Counted from the first letter of the stretch, positions 8,763-18,558 are shown. The stretch: DNA of 64,000 bases from Pseudomonadota bacterium (GCA_021325555.1 JAJPGY010000021.1:124001-188000), one strand, 5' to 3'. Translations and numbers: made by a program. Notes: a model not told the origin generated them from the letters alone.

Positions 8763-11690
8763 ATGCACGGGGTTCTCAAGGTATGCTCAATGGGCACGAT
8801 ACTAACCCGAGAAGAGTCTGCGAGAGGCTCAGACCCCGGTCGTTTAAAGGCGCCGTATGAGGCTGGTGCATGGCTGCCCGCGCCTTTAATTGCCGGCGCG
8901 ATCGCTTTCGGGCTGGCCATGCTCGCTCAGCTTCTGGGGCAGGAGCCACGCGCCATATTCTTTGGTGACTCGCGACATTATCTGGAGTCGTGTCGCCAGC
9001 TTGTCGTCCTGATCCGGACGGCGTGTTCCGGTCTGGCTGCGGGCGGCGGACCACCGCTGAGTGTCGGGGGCTCCTTCGCCGACTACCTGATGGCTGACGG
9101 GCCGATCTTGCCCCTGATGCCCGCGGCTTACTTCGCTTTGATCGGCAAGCTGCCGACACCGCTGGACTGGCCCGTGTTCGCTGTTTTGCAGTCTTTCCTG
9201 CACGGCCTCGGAGCCATGCTGCTGTGCGTTCTGATGCAAAAGGTTACGCAAAGCCGCAAGTGGGCTCTCGTTGCGGGTCTGGCATGGGCCGCCTATCCTG
9301 CGGCAATTGTGGGCTCCAGCCGTTTCCTCACGGAGACGCCCACCGTTCTCTTCTTGCTGGCAATGGTCTGGTTCGCCAGCCGTCTCGGGGATAACTGTGA
9401 TCCGGCCCGACCCTGGGGGCGAGGGCGTCTTGCCCGCATTGCGGCCGGCAAAGGCATAGTGCTGGGAGCCTGGGACGGCATTATCCTGCTTTTCAAACCC
9501 GCGTTAATGCCCGCCTTTGTAGCCGTCAACGCCCTGGCGCTTGGCTATCCACCCGGCTGGAGGGCGCGCGCTTTAGTTGTCGCTACGGTGCTCTGCGGCG
9601 GGATCGCTGTGATCCTGCCCTGGGCGTTCTTCAGCAAAGCCATGACAGGCTCCATGTACCTGACCCCGCAACGCGCCCCGGTTTATAACGTCGCCACGGG
9701 GTGTGACATCGAATCCGACGGCTGGGGCACATCCCCGGATCCGCCGCTTACCGCGCTGCTGGCTGACTCGCCGGGAGTAATACCGCCGGTCGTGGCCTCG
9801 TGGCAAACTCACCCGGCAGAGTTGCTCAATCTCACACTGCGCAAAGTCTATCGTTTGTGGGGTGAACCCTGGAATGACTTCAGCGCCAGTGTTCTTGGTG
9901 TTCCGGCGAAGGTTCAGGCATGGTGGCACATTCTCTTGTGGGTTCTCGCGGTGCCGGGGATTCTTGCCACGCTCGCCGCGGCGCCACTCCGGCTGATGCC
10001 GGAGGAGCGGGGTCGCGCCGCCGACTTTATCTGCTGGGCAAGCGTGCTGGTCATACTCGGGCATTTTGCCTATGTGTCGGTTGAAGCGAACAGCCGCTAT
10101 GGCTTTACGGCCATGCCGTTTGTGGTGCTTCTTGCCGTATACGGACTGTTCGTTGCCGCTCGATTGCCTGCGCAACGGCGAGCATCGCTCTCGCTGATTG
10201 TTGCAGGTGCGGCTCTGGCTGCGGCCTCCGGCTCCGCCGTGGCTTCGGGGCTGGCAGCGCTCACAGGCGACCTGCGCTCGGGATTGCTTGCTCAAGAAGC
10301 GACCGAGTGCCTGTTGCTGGTCGGCATCGGGCTCATGGCTGTTCGTTATCTCGACAAACTCGTCCCCAGCAGCCGCCGGAAGATGATGGGCGGGCTCGCC
10401 GTCATGGCCATCGCGATCGGTATTTTTGCCGTGTCGCTTGCCTATTGCCTCGACGGCCGGCAGGCCAGGGAATGGTCATGTACTCTGAGCGCCGGTGAGT
10501 CAGCATGCCGAGAGATAGATCTGCGGGGGAGGGCCCTGGGCGCAGGGCAACACGCATCTTTGGCCGCTGTGCTCATCGACGGCGATGCTGCCTGCCGGGA
10601 TGCCGTGATAAACGTGAATGGACACCGGTTGCCGGAGCATCCGGAACTGCTGCTGCGCCTGAGACCTGCTCACTATTCGCTTTTCAACCTCATGCGAATG
10701 TTTGCTACGAGGTTCGGCAAACAAGTCGATGAGATTCGCCAGTGGCGCGTAGGTCTGGTGCCCGTGTCCTGGCTTAACATGAGTGGATCGAACATTTTCA
10801 GGGTGTCGCCGGCAAGCGGCTCGTCTCTCACCGTGTATGGTGACTACGTGGATAGTTGGGCGCCTCGCCGCCGGATGCCAGCCTTTGATTACTTCAGCGG
10901 GGGGCTGTTCAATAGCTCGCCGGGCGCTTTCGACGGCCGTATATTGAACCCGGTGGGTCTCTCGAACGGATCCTCGGTTAGCTGGCTGGAGAGCAACGGT
11001 GCGCGTGGCTCGAATGACCTCTCACCTGTCCGAGGCAGGCAGACAGGCCAGTACAGAATCTTCCTCATGCTGGCTGCAGGCGCCGATCATCAGGTATTTC
11101 CGGGGGGCGGGGGCGTCCCGCCCGCTTCTGGACCAGGCAAGATGCCCGCGTCACCGGGGGCCGGGCGACAGAAGCTCCGCAAAAATTTGACGGCGCGGGA
11201 CTTTGATCCAGTACTCTCCAAAACCGGAGTTCCCGGGGGCGAGCTGAGGATCAGCCGGGCTATTCTGAGAGCCTCGTCCCGGTCGTTCTGCGAGGTAAAG
11301 GTACCGCCCGCCGCACTGTCTTCTAGCTATGTTCGCGTGACGGTGAGCGGCTTTCTACGGGCAACAAGCTCTCCTGCTACGGTCTCGGTGCTGCCGCTTG
11401 TCGGCGGCGGCGGCAGTTTTGACGACGCCACCGTCTTGCCCTCGACGCCACCGTTTCTTAAAGCCGGCGCGGAGTGGGAACGTTTTGAGATCTCCGACGT
11501 TGTTCCCTCCGGGTACCTGCCTGCCGGAATCAGATCCGTCTACGTGGCTCTGTTCCCCGGTCCCTGGGAGGAGGTGCGGGAGTACGGGTGCGATCGCCGC
11601 TGCGGCGACGCAGTCTTCAAGGGACTGAAACTCGAGCTGGAGCCGCTGTCGCGCCCCGTGCTGGACGGTGGTCCGCTGCTCATTTATTAG
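8763..11690 (+). CDS. Large membrane protein, GT-C-like with soluble C-terminal domain
   Basis: A 975-residue protein. The first ~560 residues contain around 11-13 hydrophobic segments; an early luminal loop with an acidic pair (FFGDSRHYLES) and the general layout resemble lipid-linked-sugar glycosyltransferases of the GT-C/GT39 type. The remaining ~400 residues are soluble and beta-rich, probably periplasmic; the last ~150 look like a carbohydrate-binding-type sandwich (ISRAILRASSRSFCEVKV, FVVP-like ends), but I do not recognise a named domain. An alternative ATG at 8790 would remove nine residues. It is divergent from the algI operon. Acceptor and donor are unknown. Confidence 0.7.
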   Translation: MHGVLKVCSMGTILTREESARGSDPGRLKAPYEAGAWLPAPLIAGAIAFGLAMLAQLLGQEPRAIFFGDSRHYLESCRQLVVLIRTACSGLAAGGGPPLSVGGSFADYLMADGPILPLMPAAYFALIGKLPTPLDWPVFAVLQSFLHGLGAMLLCVLMQKVTQSRKWALVAGLAWAAYPAAIVGSSRFLTETPTVLFLLAMVWFASRLGDNCDPARPWGRGRLARIAAGKGIVLGAWDGIILLFKPALMPAFVAVNALALGYPPGWRARALVVATVLCGGIAVILPWAFFSKAMTGSMYLTPQRAPVYNVATGCDIESDGWGTSPDPPLTALLADSPGVIPPVVASWQTHPAELLNLTLRKVYRLWGEPWNDFSASVLGVPAKVQAWWHILLWVLAVPGILATLAAAPLRLMPEERGRAADFICWASVLVILGHFAYVSVEANSRYGFTAMPFVVLLAVYGLFVAARLPAQRRASLSLIVAGAALAAASGSAVASGLAALTGDLRSGLLAQEATECLLLVGIGLMAVRYLDKLVPSSRRKMMGGLAVMAIAIGIFAVSLAYCLDGRQAREWSCTLSAGESACREIDLRGRALGAGQHASLAAVLIDGDAACRDAVINVNGHRLPEHPELLLRLRPAHYSLFNLMRMFATRFGKQVDEIRQWRVGLVPVSWLNMSGSNIFRVSPASGSSLTVYGDYVDSWAPRRRMPAFDYFSGGLFNSSPGAFDGRILNPVGLSNGSSVSWLESNGARGSNDLSPVRGRQTGQYRIFLMLAAGADHQVFPGGGGVPPASGPGKMPASPGAGRQKLRKNLTARDFDPVLSKTGVPGGELRISRAILRASSRSFCEVKVPPAALSSSYVRVTVSGFLRATSSPATVSVLPLVGGGGSFDDATVLPSTPPFLKAGAEWERFEISDVVPSGYLPAGIRSVYVALFPGPWEEVREYGCDRRCGDAVFKGLKLELEPLSRPVLDGGPLLIY

Positions 11691-11786
11691 CGGCCGAGCT
11701 TACAAAAATTCAAACAATGCGGCTGTGAGCGCTGGTATGATTGTCAAGTTGTTTTGCTATCGAGTCACCCGTTGAGGGGCCACCAA

Positions 11787-12863
11787 TTGTCCGCACCGCT
11801 TGTCTCAGTCTGCCTGCCCGTGTTCAACGGCGAGAAATTCCTGCCGCTGGCAATTCAGAGCGTTCTCAATCAGACCTTTCCTGATTTTGAGTTAATCGTG
11901 GTTGACGATGGATCCAGCGACCGCACGCGCGAGATAGTCGCGGAGTTCGCCGGGAGGGACCAGCGCATCCGGCTGCATGTCAATGAGAGCAATCTGGGAC
12001 TGTTTGCCAACTACAACCGGTGCATGGAGCACAGCACTGGAAAGTACATAAAGCCGTTTGCTCAGGACGACTTGTGGAGCAATTCGATAATCGCCCGAAT
12101 GGTGAAGGAGCTGGATGCGAGACCGGGGGTCAGCCTGGTGGCTTGCGCCCGGAACTACGTAGATGGTGAAGGGCGAATCTTCGACACCAAAAGACACCAT
12201 GACCAGGATTGCGAAATCGACGGCAAAAAAGCCGCATTCGAAATGATTTCCCGAATTGATAACGTCATCGGTGAGCCATGTGCCGTCATGTTTCGGCGCG
12301 AGCAAGCCGGCAAGGGATTCGAGGACAGGCTGCCGCAAATGGGTGATCTTGATTGCTGGGCGCGCCTTTTGCAGTTGGGGAACCTGTTTTACATCACCGA
12401 TGCGCTATGCACGTTTCGGGTGCACCAGGGTGGGCAGACGACCAGGCTTATAGCCGGGCTCGACTATCTGGCGGAGATTGTGACTGTCAAAGAGCTGCAT
12501 CGGGAGTTGCTCGAGTCCGGGGGATTGTCTCAAGAGCAGATCGCCTCGGATACCCTGGCCAAAGCTGTGGAAGTCACCGAATACGCCACCAGTGTCCTGG
12601 GCATAAACTACCTCGAATCCGACTTTGCCGGGGTAAAGCGCAGGCCCAGGGAGATTGGACTTTTGCTGGTCGATGCTCTCAAGCGCCTGGCAATCGTCGA
12701 GCGCGAGCAGTCAAACGCGCGCTCGGAGGCCTCATTTCTGGAAAGTGAAAACTCCAGGCTTCGCCGGGAGCTAAATGACTTGCTTAACAGCCCCTCATGG
12801 AAAGTGACGGCCGGCCTGCGTCACGTCAAGAAATTGACGTCATCCCTGTTCGAGTCGCGGTGA
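11787..12863 (+). CDS. GT2 family glycosyltransferase with coiled-coil tail
   Basis: A 358-residue inverting GT-A glycosyltransferase. The family start VSVCLPVFNGEKFLPLAI and VDDGSSDRT are at the N-terminus; the metal-binding acidic region is AQDDLW, and CAVMFRRE plus MGDLDCW give the acceptor-side motifs. After residue ~300 there is a coiled coil ending LLNSPSWKVTAGLRHVKKL, a tail type shared with other transferases here. No ATG is well placed; the TTG at 11787 is preceded by GAGGGG about 6 nt upstream and gives a start right before the catalytic domain. The end overlaps the convergent gene at 12826 by 38 nt. Confidence 0.87.
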   Translation: MSAPLVSVCLPVFNGEKFLPLAIQSVLNQTFPDFELIVVDDGSSDRTREIVAEFAGRDQRIRLHVNESNLGLFANYNRCMEHSTGKYIKPFAQDDLWSNSIIARMVKELDARPGVSLVACARNYVDGEGRIFDTKRHHDQDCEIDGKKAAFEMISRIDNVIGEPCAVMFRREQAGKGFEDRLPQMGDLDCWARLLQLGNLFYITDALCTFRVHQGGQTTRLIAGLDYLAEIVTVKELHRELLESGGLSQEQIASDTLAKAVEVTEYATSVLGINYLESDFAGVKRRPREIGLLLVDALKRLAIVEREQSNARSEASFLESENSRLRRELNDLLNSPSWKVTAGLRHVKKLTSSLFESR

Positions 12864-14229
12864 CCTCTTCATAGAGACCCGTCAGGCTGTCCACGTATTC
12901 CTCTATCGATGCCACCGGAGCAGCATTGCGTGAAAGGCGGGTCAGCAGTTCCGGATCATCAATGACTTTCCTCAGGTGCTCGGCAAGCTGTCCGTAGTCT
13001 TCTTTCTCGAAAAGAAGCCCATTGACGTCATGTTTGATCAGTCCGGAGATCCCGTCGACTTTGCTGCAGAGGAGGGGACAATGCGCTGCCTGCGCGGAAA
13101 GCAGCACCAGGGGCAGGTTCTCCGGCCATGTGGATGGCATCACCAGCACATCAAGCTCGTCGATGACCTGCCAGATCTTGTCATTGGGAAACAGACCGCA
13201 GAACTCGATGCGAGAATCGCCGTCAGCCATTCTCAGAAGATCCTGATAATAGCCTTCGGAGACCGGCTCGCCGTAGATCTTCAACTGCAAAGGCACCTCC
13301 TGTGGAATTTGCCGCGCGGCTTTCACCAGGGTATGCACTCCCTTTGCCGCAATCACGCTGCCAATGAAGCCCGCCCGCAGCGGTGTTGTCTGCTTGCGCT
13401 CCCGGGCGATCACCCCCTTTTTGTCTATGCCGTGCGGCAAGAGCAGCACTTCGCGGCCATCGCCCTTCAACCTGTTAATCGTGTCCCTGACGGGCTCTGT
13501 GGCTGCCGTGATTCTGTTCAGCTTACGGAGCTGGCGCCGCACGTAGTCGCCTCGCTGTGTGACCGCCTCTATCAGGCATCGCAGCTCCGTGCCGTCACCG
13601 GGCATTTGCGCGCTGGTGCCAGTTGAGCCTGGTGAGCGTACCTCGGCAATGAGCCGCTCCCATTCGGCGTCCGACAGCTCCGAGGTCTTCTGCTTGTCTT
13701 TCTGCGAGAAGGCAAGGTCAATATAGTGCTTAATGCAGTTCAAGCCAATATCGTCTGGTCCCTGGCACGGCGAGCCATCCTCGAGCATCAGCTTGGACTG
13801 GTGGCAGGCGGCAAAAAAATCCGTGGCGGTGTAGATGGCCGGTATGCTCAATCGATCACAAACGTCGATGAGGGACATGCCCAGCCGCATAAAATGAAAG
13901 AAATGCACCAGATGAATCTGGCGATCTTTGAGCTGCCTTTCAAACGCCGCTTCGATTTGCTGGTTGCAGTACTCGCGTTTGATGATATGCCCGTGCGGCG
14001 AGTTCGGTTCCGGCGAGAAGAGAAAGCGGCAGACCGGGAATTCGTCGAAGTGGTATTCATCCATCAACTTGTCCGGCGGCAAATGAATCCGGTAATCCAG
14101 CGGATAGGCGGTAAAGATAGTCACCTCGTGCCCCAGCTCGCGCAGGCGTCGCGCGGTGCGATGCGTGAGCACCTCAGTGCCCGTATGGTGCTCGGGAAAG
14201 AATTGCTGCACGGCGAGCGCCAGTTTCAT
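12826..14229 (-). CDS. GT4 family glycosyltransferase
   Basis: A 467-residue GT-B enzyme. The start MKLALAVQQFFPEHHTGTEVLT gives the N-terminal domain with the glycine-threonine loop typical of GT4; the donor domain opens at LRAGFIGSVIAAKGVHTLVKA and ends with MPSTWPENLPLVLLSAQAAHCP, where the E-x7-E glutamates would lie (only one glutamate is obvious). A roughly 80-residue insert in the middle holds KDKQKTSELSDAEWERL and is charged. The start overlaps the stop of the upstream gene (14226) by 4 nt, so the two GT4 genes are translationally coupled. Confidence 0.88.
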   Translation of the reverse strand: MKLALAVQQFFPEHHTGTEVLTHRTARRLRELGHEVTIFTAYPLDYRIHLPPDKLMDEYHFDEFPVCRFLFSPEPNSPHGHIIKREYCNQQIEAAFERQLKDRQIHLVHFFHFMRLGMSLIDVCDRLSIPAIYTATDFFAACHQSKLMLEDGSPCQGPDDIGLNCIKHYIDLAFSQKDKQKTSELSDAEWERLIAEVRSPGSTGTSAQMPGDGTELRCLIEAVTQRGDYVRRQLRKLNRITAATEPVRDTINRLKGDGREVLLLPHGIDKKGVIARERKQTTPLRAGFIGSVIAAKGVHTLVKAARQIPQEVPLQLKIYGEPVSEGYYQDLLRMADGDSRIEFCGLFPNDKIWQVIDELDVLVMPSTWPENLPLVLLSAQAAHCPLLCSKVDGISGLIKHDVNGLLFEKEDYGQLAEHLRKVIDDPELLTRLSRNAAPVASIEEYVDSLTGLYEEVTATRTGMTSIS

Positions 14230-15428
14230 CTCCTGCCACCCGATTTTGCCAGCCTTCCGTCAGTCAACAGCCGCCCCTGCTCCGGGCTCAGTACCTCTCG
14301 ATACAGCGCCAACCAACGTGCTGCGCGCGCGCGAACGGCCGCCCTGGCGGCGCTGTGCAGGGCGCTTCCTGCGTCGACTTTCTCCGGCGAGCGCAGTATG
14401 GTTTGCAGCGCGCGCGACAGGCTTCGCGGATCGTCCGTGTCGACAGCAAAGCCACGGGACTCGGTAGATAAATGCAGCAATTGCGAATCCTTATGCACAA
14501 CAAGCGGCTTGCCGCTTAGCGCGGCGTCCAGTGCCAGATTACTCAATTTATTCTGCGCGGAAGGCAGGACGATGACATCGGCCAGGGCGAAAAGACCTAT
14601 TACCTGCTCCCCAGCTATCTGGGGCAGGAACCACACAGTAGAGCGGCAGCCGAGCTGGTCCAGAAGCTGCTCGAGTTTTCCCGCCGAATCGGCGTCGTTG
14701 TGCCCGTCCCGTGACGCGACAATCACGCGGCAGGCGGGCTCTTTGCTCGCGAGATCGTGAGCTGCTTCTAGGTATCGCTCCCAGTGGGGCGTTTCGAAGA
14801 GCCAGTCGCCGATTACTATCGACTTCTGCTCGTTGACGGGCAGGATTGGCTTGATTTTCCACCCGGCGGCAGCAACGGCCGTCAGGCATTCGTCAATGGG
14901 TTTCAGAGTCAAAGAAGGGCTTCGTGTGGGCGCAGGGGTGGACTGCAAACGCGCTATGCCGTCGGCGTTGAGGAAAGCGAAAACTGTTCCAGCCTTGAGC
15001 ACCGCCCTGTCGAGGTACGACATGCCCGGGCAGGAAGCGGGAAACGCGCCCGCCCGCACCACTGCCCGCGGCAGGGTGCGCTTCCAGCCCCGAGCCATCC
15101 ACATCCACGCGGGAGCATCGACAATGTCGAAAGCCGAATCCCGACAAAGGCTCTCGAACGCGGACCATAACGGCCGGGCTTTCGAATTGAGATAGCGCAA
15201 ACCCGGCAGCCAGGGTGCCGCCCAGCCGGCGTGCCCGGCGTCATCGGCGGGCTCCACCGTCACAAAATTGACACCGCCGATTCGGTGCCGGGTGCCGTGC
15301 CCGAAGCAAACGACGGTGAGGTCCACCCCCGCATCACGCAAATCAGGGGCAAGGCGGTTAAACGGAAAATAACTTATCCCGTTATCTTGCGCCCAACCGT
15401 ATTCGCTGCTTAAAAGACAGACACGCAA
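14226..15428 (-). CDS. GT4-like glycosyltransferase
   Basis: About 400 residues. The start MRVCLLSSEYGWAQDNGISYF is the family opening and resembles the MRICLISREY start of the pair at 685-3718. The donor half has ADVIVLPSAQNKLSNLALDAALSGKPLV, in which the conserved first glutamate of E-x7-E is replaced, and an unusually short linker, so activity is less certain than in its neighbour. I prefer the TTG at 15428 (GGTGGAG about 9 nt upstream) to the longer frame from 15500, whose extra residues look non-coding. It overlaps the next GT4 gene by 4 nt. Confidence 0.8.
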   Translation of the reverse strand: MRVCLLSSEYGWAQDNGISYFPFNRLAPDLRDAGVDLTVVCFGHGTRHRIGGVNFVTVEPADDAGHAGWAAPWLPGLRYLNSKARPLWSAFESLCRDSAFDIVDAPAWMWMARGWKRTLPRAVVRAGAFPASCPGMSYLDRAVLKAGTVFAFLNADGIARLQSTPAPTRSPSLTLKPIDECLTAVAAAGWKIKPILPVNEQKSIVIGDWLFETPHWERYLEAAHDLASKEPACRVIVASRDGHNDADSAGKLEQLLDQLGCRSTVWFLPQIAGEQVIGLFALADVIVLPSAQNKLSNLALDAALSGKPLVVHKDSQLLHLSTESRGFAVDTDDPRSLSRALQTILRSPEKVDAGSALHSAARAAVRARAARWLALYREVLSPEQGRLLTDGRLAKSGGRR

Positions 15429-15612
15429 CCTATCCGCTCCACCGTGACTGGAGTACAGTCTAACCGCTGTGGCTGCCCAAAAGCTCAAATGCGCCTGCAA
15501 GGTTAACCCATAATCATGTTGGCGGGAAGCGGCACGGCGTGAAGAAGACGTTGTAAAATCACGTGACCGAATGCGCGGGGCGGATGGCGCCCGAGGAGAC
15601 TGCGGCTCGATT

Positions 15613-16635
15613 ATGGTTGATTTGAAAAACTCTCGAGTTCTGATTACCGGCGGTGCCGGTCTGGTCGGTTCACATATTGCTGATCAGCTGGTCAAGGAAG
15701 GTGTCGCGGAAATTGTGGTGCTGGACAACTTTACGCGCGGGCGCAGGGAGAATCTGCGGGGACCGTTTCCTCCAGGAGTGCTGACCGTCGTCGAAGGCGA
15801 TATTCGCGATGCCTCCCTTGTGCGGGAGGTTACCCGCGGGGTCGACGTGGTGTTTCACCAGGCGGCTATTCGCATAACTCATTGCGCAGAGGATCCCAGG
15901 CTTGCTCTCGATATCATGTGCACGGGAACCTTCAACGTGCTTGAGGCGTGCGTCGCGGAGAAGGTAAAGAAAGTCGTCGCGGCGTCTTCAGCCTCGGTTT
16001 ACGGGATGGCTGAGGAGTTCCCCACCACGGAGAATCATCACCCGTACAATAATCGCACCATATACGGTGCGGCAAAGACGTTCAACGAGGGCCTGCTCCG
16101 CAGCTTCAACGAGATGTACGGGCTGGACTACGTTGCCTTGCGCTATTTCAACATCTACGGACCGAGGATGGATACGGTCGGTGTGTACACGGAAGTCTTG
16201 ATTCGCTGGATGGAGAGGATCGTCGCCGGACAGGCGCCGCTGATTTTTGGCGACGGCAGCCAGACCATGGACTTCGTGTACATCGAGGACGTGGCGTGCT
16301 CCAACATTCTGGCGGCCAGGTCGGCGGCCACAGACCTGGTTTTGAACATAGCCAGCGGCGAGGAGACGAGTCTCCTGCAGCTTGCTCAGGCGTTGCTCAG
16401 GGTGATGAAGTCGGACCTGCCGGTTGAGCACAAGGAGGAGAGGAAGGTCAACGCCGTGCGCCGGCGGCTTGCTGATGTCGAGCAAGCCGAAAAGTCGATC
16501 GGTTTCCGCGCGCAAGTCGGCCTGGAGGAAGGTCTGGAGCGCCTGGTCACCTGGTGGCTGGCGCAACGAGCGGGCAACGGCGTCGGCGTGCCACCTGTCG
16601 CCAGCACAGCCAACGAGGCGGCATCCCGCCTGTAG
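15613..16635 (+). CDS. NAD-dependent nucleotide-sugar epimerase (GalE/WbpP-like)
   Basis: A 340-residue extended SDR. The NAD loop TGGAGLVGSH is at residues 12-21, SSASVYG at 125-131 and the catalytic Tyr151/Lys155 in YGAAK; RYFNIYGPRM and YIEDVA follow. These mark a nucleotide-sugar 4-epimerase or dehydratase, but the substrate cannot be fixed. The ATG at 15613 puts the Rossmann strand at the usual distance; the frame is open 14 codons further upstream. It runs in the same direction as the WbpB/D/E-like genes, separated from them by the tandem repeat at 16631-16850. The last ~20 residues (GVGVPPVASTANEAASRL) are a non-conserved tail. Confidence 0.88.
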   Translation: MVDLKNSRVLITGGAGLVGSHIADQLVKEGVAEIVVLDNFTRGRRENLRGPFPPGVLTVVEGDIRDASLVREVTRGVDVVFHQAAIRITHCAEDPRLALDIMCTGTFNVLEACVAEKVKKVVAASSASVYGMAEEFPTTENHHPYNNRTIYGAAKTFNEGLLRSFNEMYGLDYVALRYFNIYGPRMDTVGVYTEVLIRWMERIVAGQAPLIFGDGSQTMDFVYIEDVACSNILAARSAATDLVLNIASGEETSLLQLAQALLRVMKSDLPVEHKEERKVNAVRRRLADVEQAEKSIGFRAQVGLEEGLERLVTWWLAQRAGNGVGVPPVASTANEAASRL

Positions 16636-16850
16636 GGGCGGGGCATGCCCCGCCCGCAGCTTGTCGCGGTCCAGTGCTGGTAGAAAGACGCGGCATGCCC
16701 CGCCCGCAGCTTGTCGCGGTCCAGTGCTGGTAGAAAGACGCGGCATGCCCCGCCCGCAGCTTGTCGCGGTCCAGTGCTGGTAAAAGGACGCGGCATGCCC
16801 CGCCCGTAGCTTGTCGCGGTCCAGTCCTTGTAGAAAGGCGCGGCATGCCG
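16631..16850. repeat. Tandem 50-bp repeat, four full units plus part of a fifth
   Basis: Units start at 16641, 16691, 16741 and 16791 and a partial unit at 16841, exactly 50 bp apart. The first three are almost identical; the fourth and the partial fifth have drifted. Each begins with a GC palindrome centred on GCATGC (GGGCATGCCC, CGGCATGCCC), and the first is part of a longer perfect palindrome GGGCGGGGCATGCCCCGCCC. There are no unique spacers, so it is not a CRISPR array, and 50 is not a multiple of three, so it does not encode a protein repeat. A single related palindrome is at 19711-19732. Confidence 0.92.
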
Positions 16851-16954
16851 TGCCCCGACAGCGTGGTTATCTAAACGCGCACTGCTTGTAAGGAGCCATC
16901 GACTGTGAGATCATTTAGCGACGTACGCTGTCGCTCTGAGAGGGTTTTGAACTC

Positions 16955-18028
16955 GTGAAGCAGCTCACAGTTGGAGTGGTCGGTGCCGGCTACTGGGGCC
17001 CCAACCTGATTAGAAATTTTTATGAGAACGAGCAGGTCGAGCTGAAATACGTTTGCGACCTTCTCCCGGACAAGCTTGCGGGCATCGCGCGGCGCTACCC
17101 GACGGTCAAGACGACAACTAATTACCAGGACATGCTGGATGACCCGGCCCTGGACGCGATTGTAATTGCCACGCCCGTGCGCACCCATTTCCGCCTGGCG
17201 CAGCAGGCGCTTTCCGCCAACAAGCACGTTCTTGTCGAAAAGCCCATGTGCATGAGCTCGGGGGAATGCCAGGTGCTCGTGGACCTGGCTGATGCCCGCA
17301 GGCGAATCCTGATGGTCGACCACACGTTCGCCTATCACGGAGCTATAAGGAGAATTAAGGAAGTCATCGACGCCGGGGAGCTGGGCGAAATCCTCTATTT
17401 CGACTCGGTCCGCATCAATCTCGGGCTCTTCCAGAGTGACGCAAACGTAATCTGGGACCTGGCGCCCCACGATCTGTCGATTATGGATCACCTGCTCCGG
17501 CAGACTCCAAAGGTTGTCCATGCAACAGGCGCGTGTCACGCGGGCAACGGCTTCGAGGACATAGCTTATATTACGCTCACATTTGCCGACAACTTGATCG
17601 CGCACTTCAACGTCAGCTGGCTTTCGCCGGTGAAGGTGCGGCAGATGCTGATTGGCGGCACGAAGAAAATGATCGCTTACGACGAGCTGACGCCCATGGA
17701 AAAGATCCGGATTTACGACAAAGGCATCTCCGTCACTGAGCCGCAAAGCGTCCAGAGCAGCTACGTCAACCTGATTTCATACCGGATAGGCGATATGCAC
17801 GCCCCGGTTTTCGATCTCACCGAAGCGCTCAAGACGGAGGTTGCTCACTTTGTCGATTGCGCGCTCCACGGCAAGCAGCCGATGACGGATGGACGCTCGG
17901 GTCTGCGGATCGTGCGCATTCTGGAGGCCGCCAACGCTTCCCTGAAGTCCGGGCAGCCGCAGGAGATCAATCTCGAACAGCCGGCACCGACCGTGGTGCC
18001 ACAAGACTTTGGGATCAAGGTTGGATGA
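16955..18028 (+). CDS. Gfo/Idh/MocA family oxidoreductase, WbpB/WlbA-like
   Basis: A 357-residue NAD(P)-dependent oxidoreductase. The nucleotide loop GVVGAGYWGPN is at residues 7-17, the conserved EKPM at 95-98 and LAPHDLSIMD supplies the catalytic histidine region. In the WbpB/WlbA pathway this enzyme oxidises C3 of UDP-N-acetylglucosaminuronate, giving the ketone that the aminotransferase (18543) and acetyltransferase (18025) then use. The order here, with an ATGA stop/start overlap into the acyltransferase, is what that pathway predicts. The UDP-GlcNAc 6-dehydrogenase (WbpA) that would make the substrate is not in the window, so a neutral 3-amino sugar cannot be excluded. Confidence 0.85.
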   Translation: MKQLTVGVVGAGYWGPNLIRNFYENEQVELKYVCDLLPDKLAGIARRYPTVKTTTNYQDMLDDPALDAIVIATPVRTHFRLAQQALSANKHVLVEKPMCMSSGECQVLVDLADARRRILMVDHTFAYHGAIRRIKEVIDAGELGEILYFDSVRINLGLFQSDANVIWDLAPHDLSIMDHLLRQTPKVVHATGACHAGNGFEDIAYITLTFADNLIAHFNVSWLSPVKVRQMLIGGTKKMIAYDELTPMEKIRIYDKGISVTEPQSVQSSYVNLISYRIGDMHAPVFDLTEALKTEVAHFVDCALHGKQPMTDGRSGLRIVRILEAANASLKSGQPQEINLEQPAPTVVPQDFGIKVG

Positions 18029-18558
18029 TAAAGGCCGGACCGCTGCAAAAGATAAGCCCGGATGTGGAGATCGGCGAAGGTACTTACGTCGCCGATTTTG
18101 TCAATCTATACGGGTGCAAAGTCGGCGCCAATAGCAAGATCGGCACGTTCGTGGAGATTCAGAAAAACGCAAGCGTTGGGGATCGGTGCAAGATCTCCAG
18201 CCATACTTTCATTTGCGAGGGTGTGAAGATCGAAGATGAAGTCTTCGTGGGGCATGGCGTCGTTTTCATCAACGACCCGGTGCCGCGAGCCACTACCGCC
18301 GGCGGTGGGCTTCAGACCGAGGCAGACTGGAAGGTTCACCCGACCCTTGTTAAGCGCGGCGCATCCATCGGCTCCGGCGCGGTCATATTGTGCAACGTGA
18401 CGATTGGCGAAGGCGCGCTGGTCGGAGCCGGCGCGGTTGTGACCAGGGACGTGCCTGCCGGCGCCGTCGTTGCGGGCAACCCGGCGAGGATTCTCAAGAA
18501 AGACGTGGCTGCGCGTGAAGCGCATGACGAAGAGGGGGCGCAATGTCTGCGACGATAA
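18025..18558 (+). CDS. Left-handed beta-helix N-acetyltransferase, WbpD/WlbB-like
   Basis: A 177-residue protein made almost entirely of hexapeptide repeats (IGEGTYVADFVNLYGCKVG, IGTFVEIQKNASVG, IGSGAVILCNVTIGEG), which fold into a trimeric beta helix that binds acetyl-CoA. It resembles the enzymes that acetylate the 3-amino group of UDP-GlcNAc3NA (WbpD/WlbB) or related dTDP-3-amino sugars; the loop HGVVFINDPVPRA contains the asparagine-aspartate pair of that group. Its ATG at 18025 overlaps the previous stop, and its last 16 nt overlap the next gene. Confidence 0.88.
   Translation: MIKAGPLQKISPDVEIGEGTYVADFVNLYGCKVGANSKIGTFVEIQKNASVGDRCKISSHTFICEGVKIEDEVFVGHGVVFINDPVPRATTAGGGLQTEADWKVHPTLVKRGASIGSGAVILCNVTIGEGALVGAGAVVTRDVPAGAVVAGNPARILKKDVAAREAHDEEGAQCLRR

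Noticed and set aside
16631-16850. CRISPR array
   Set aside because: The repeats are directly adjacent with a constant 50-bp period and no unique spacers; no cas genes nearby.
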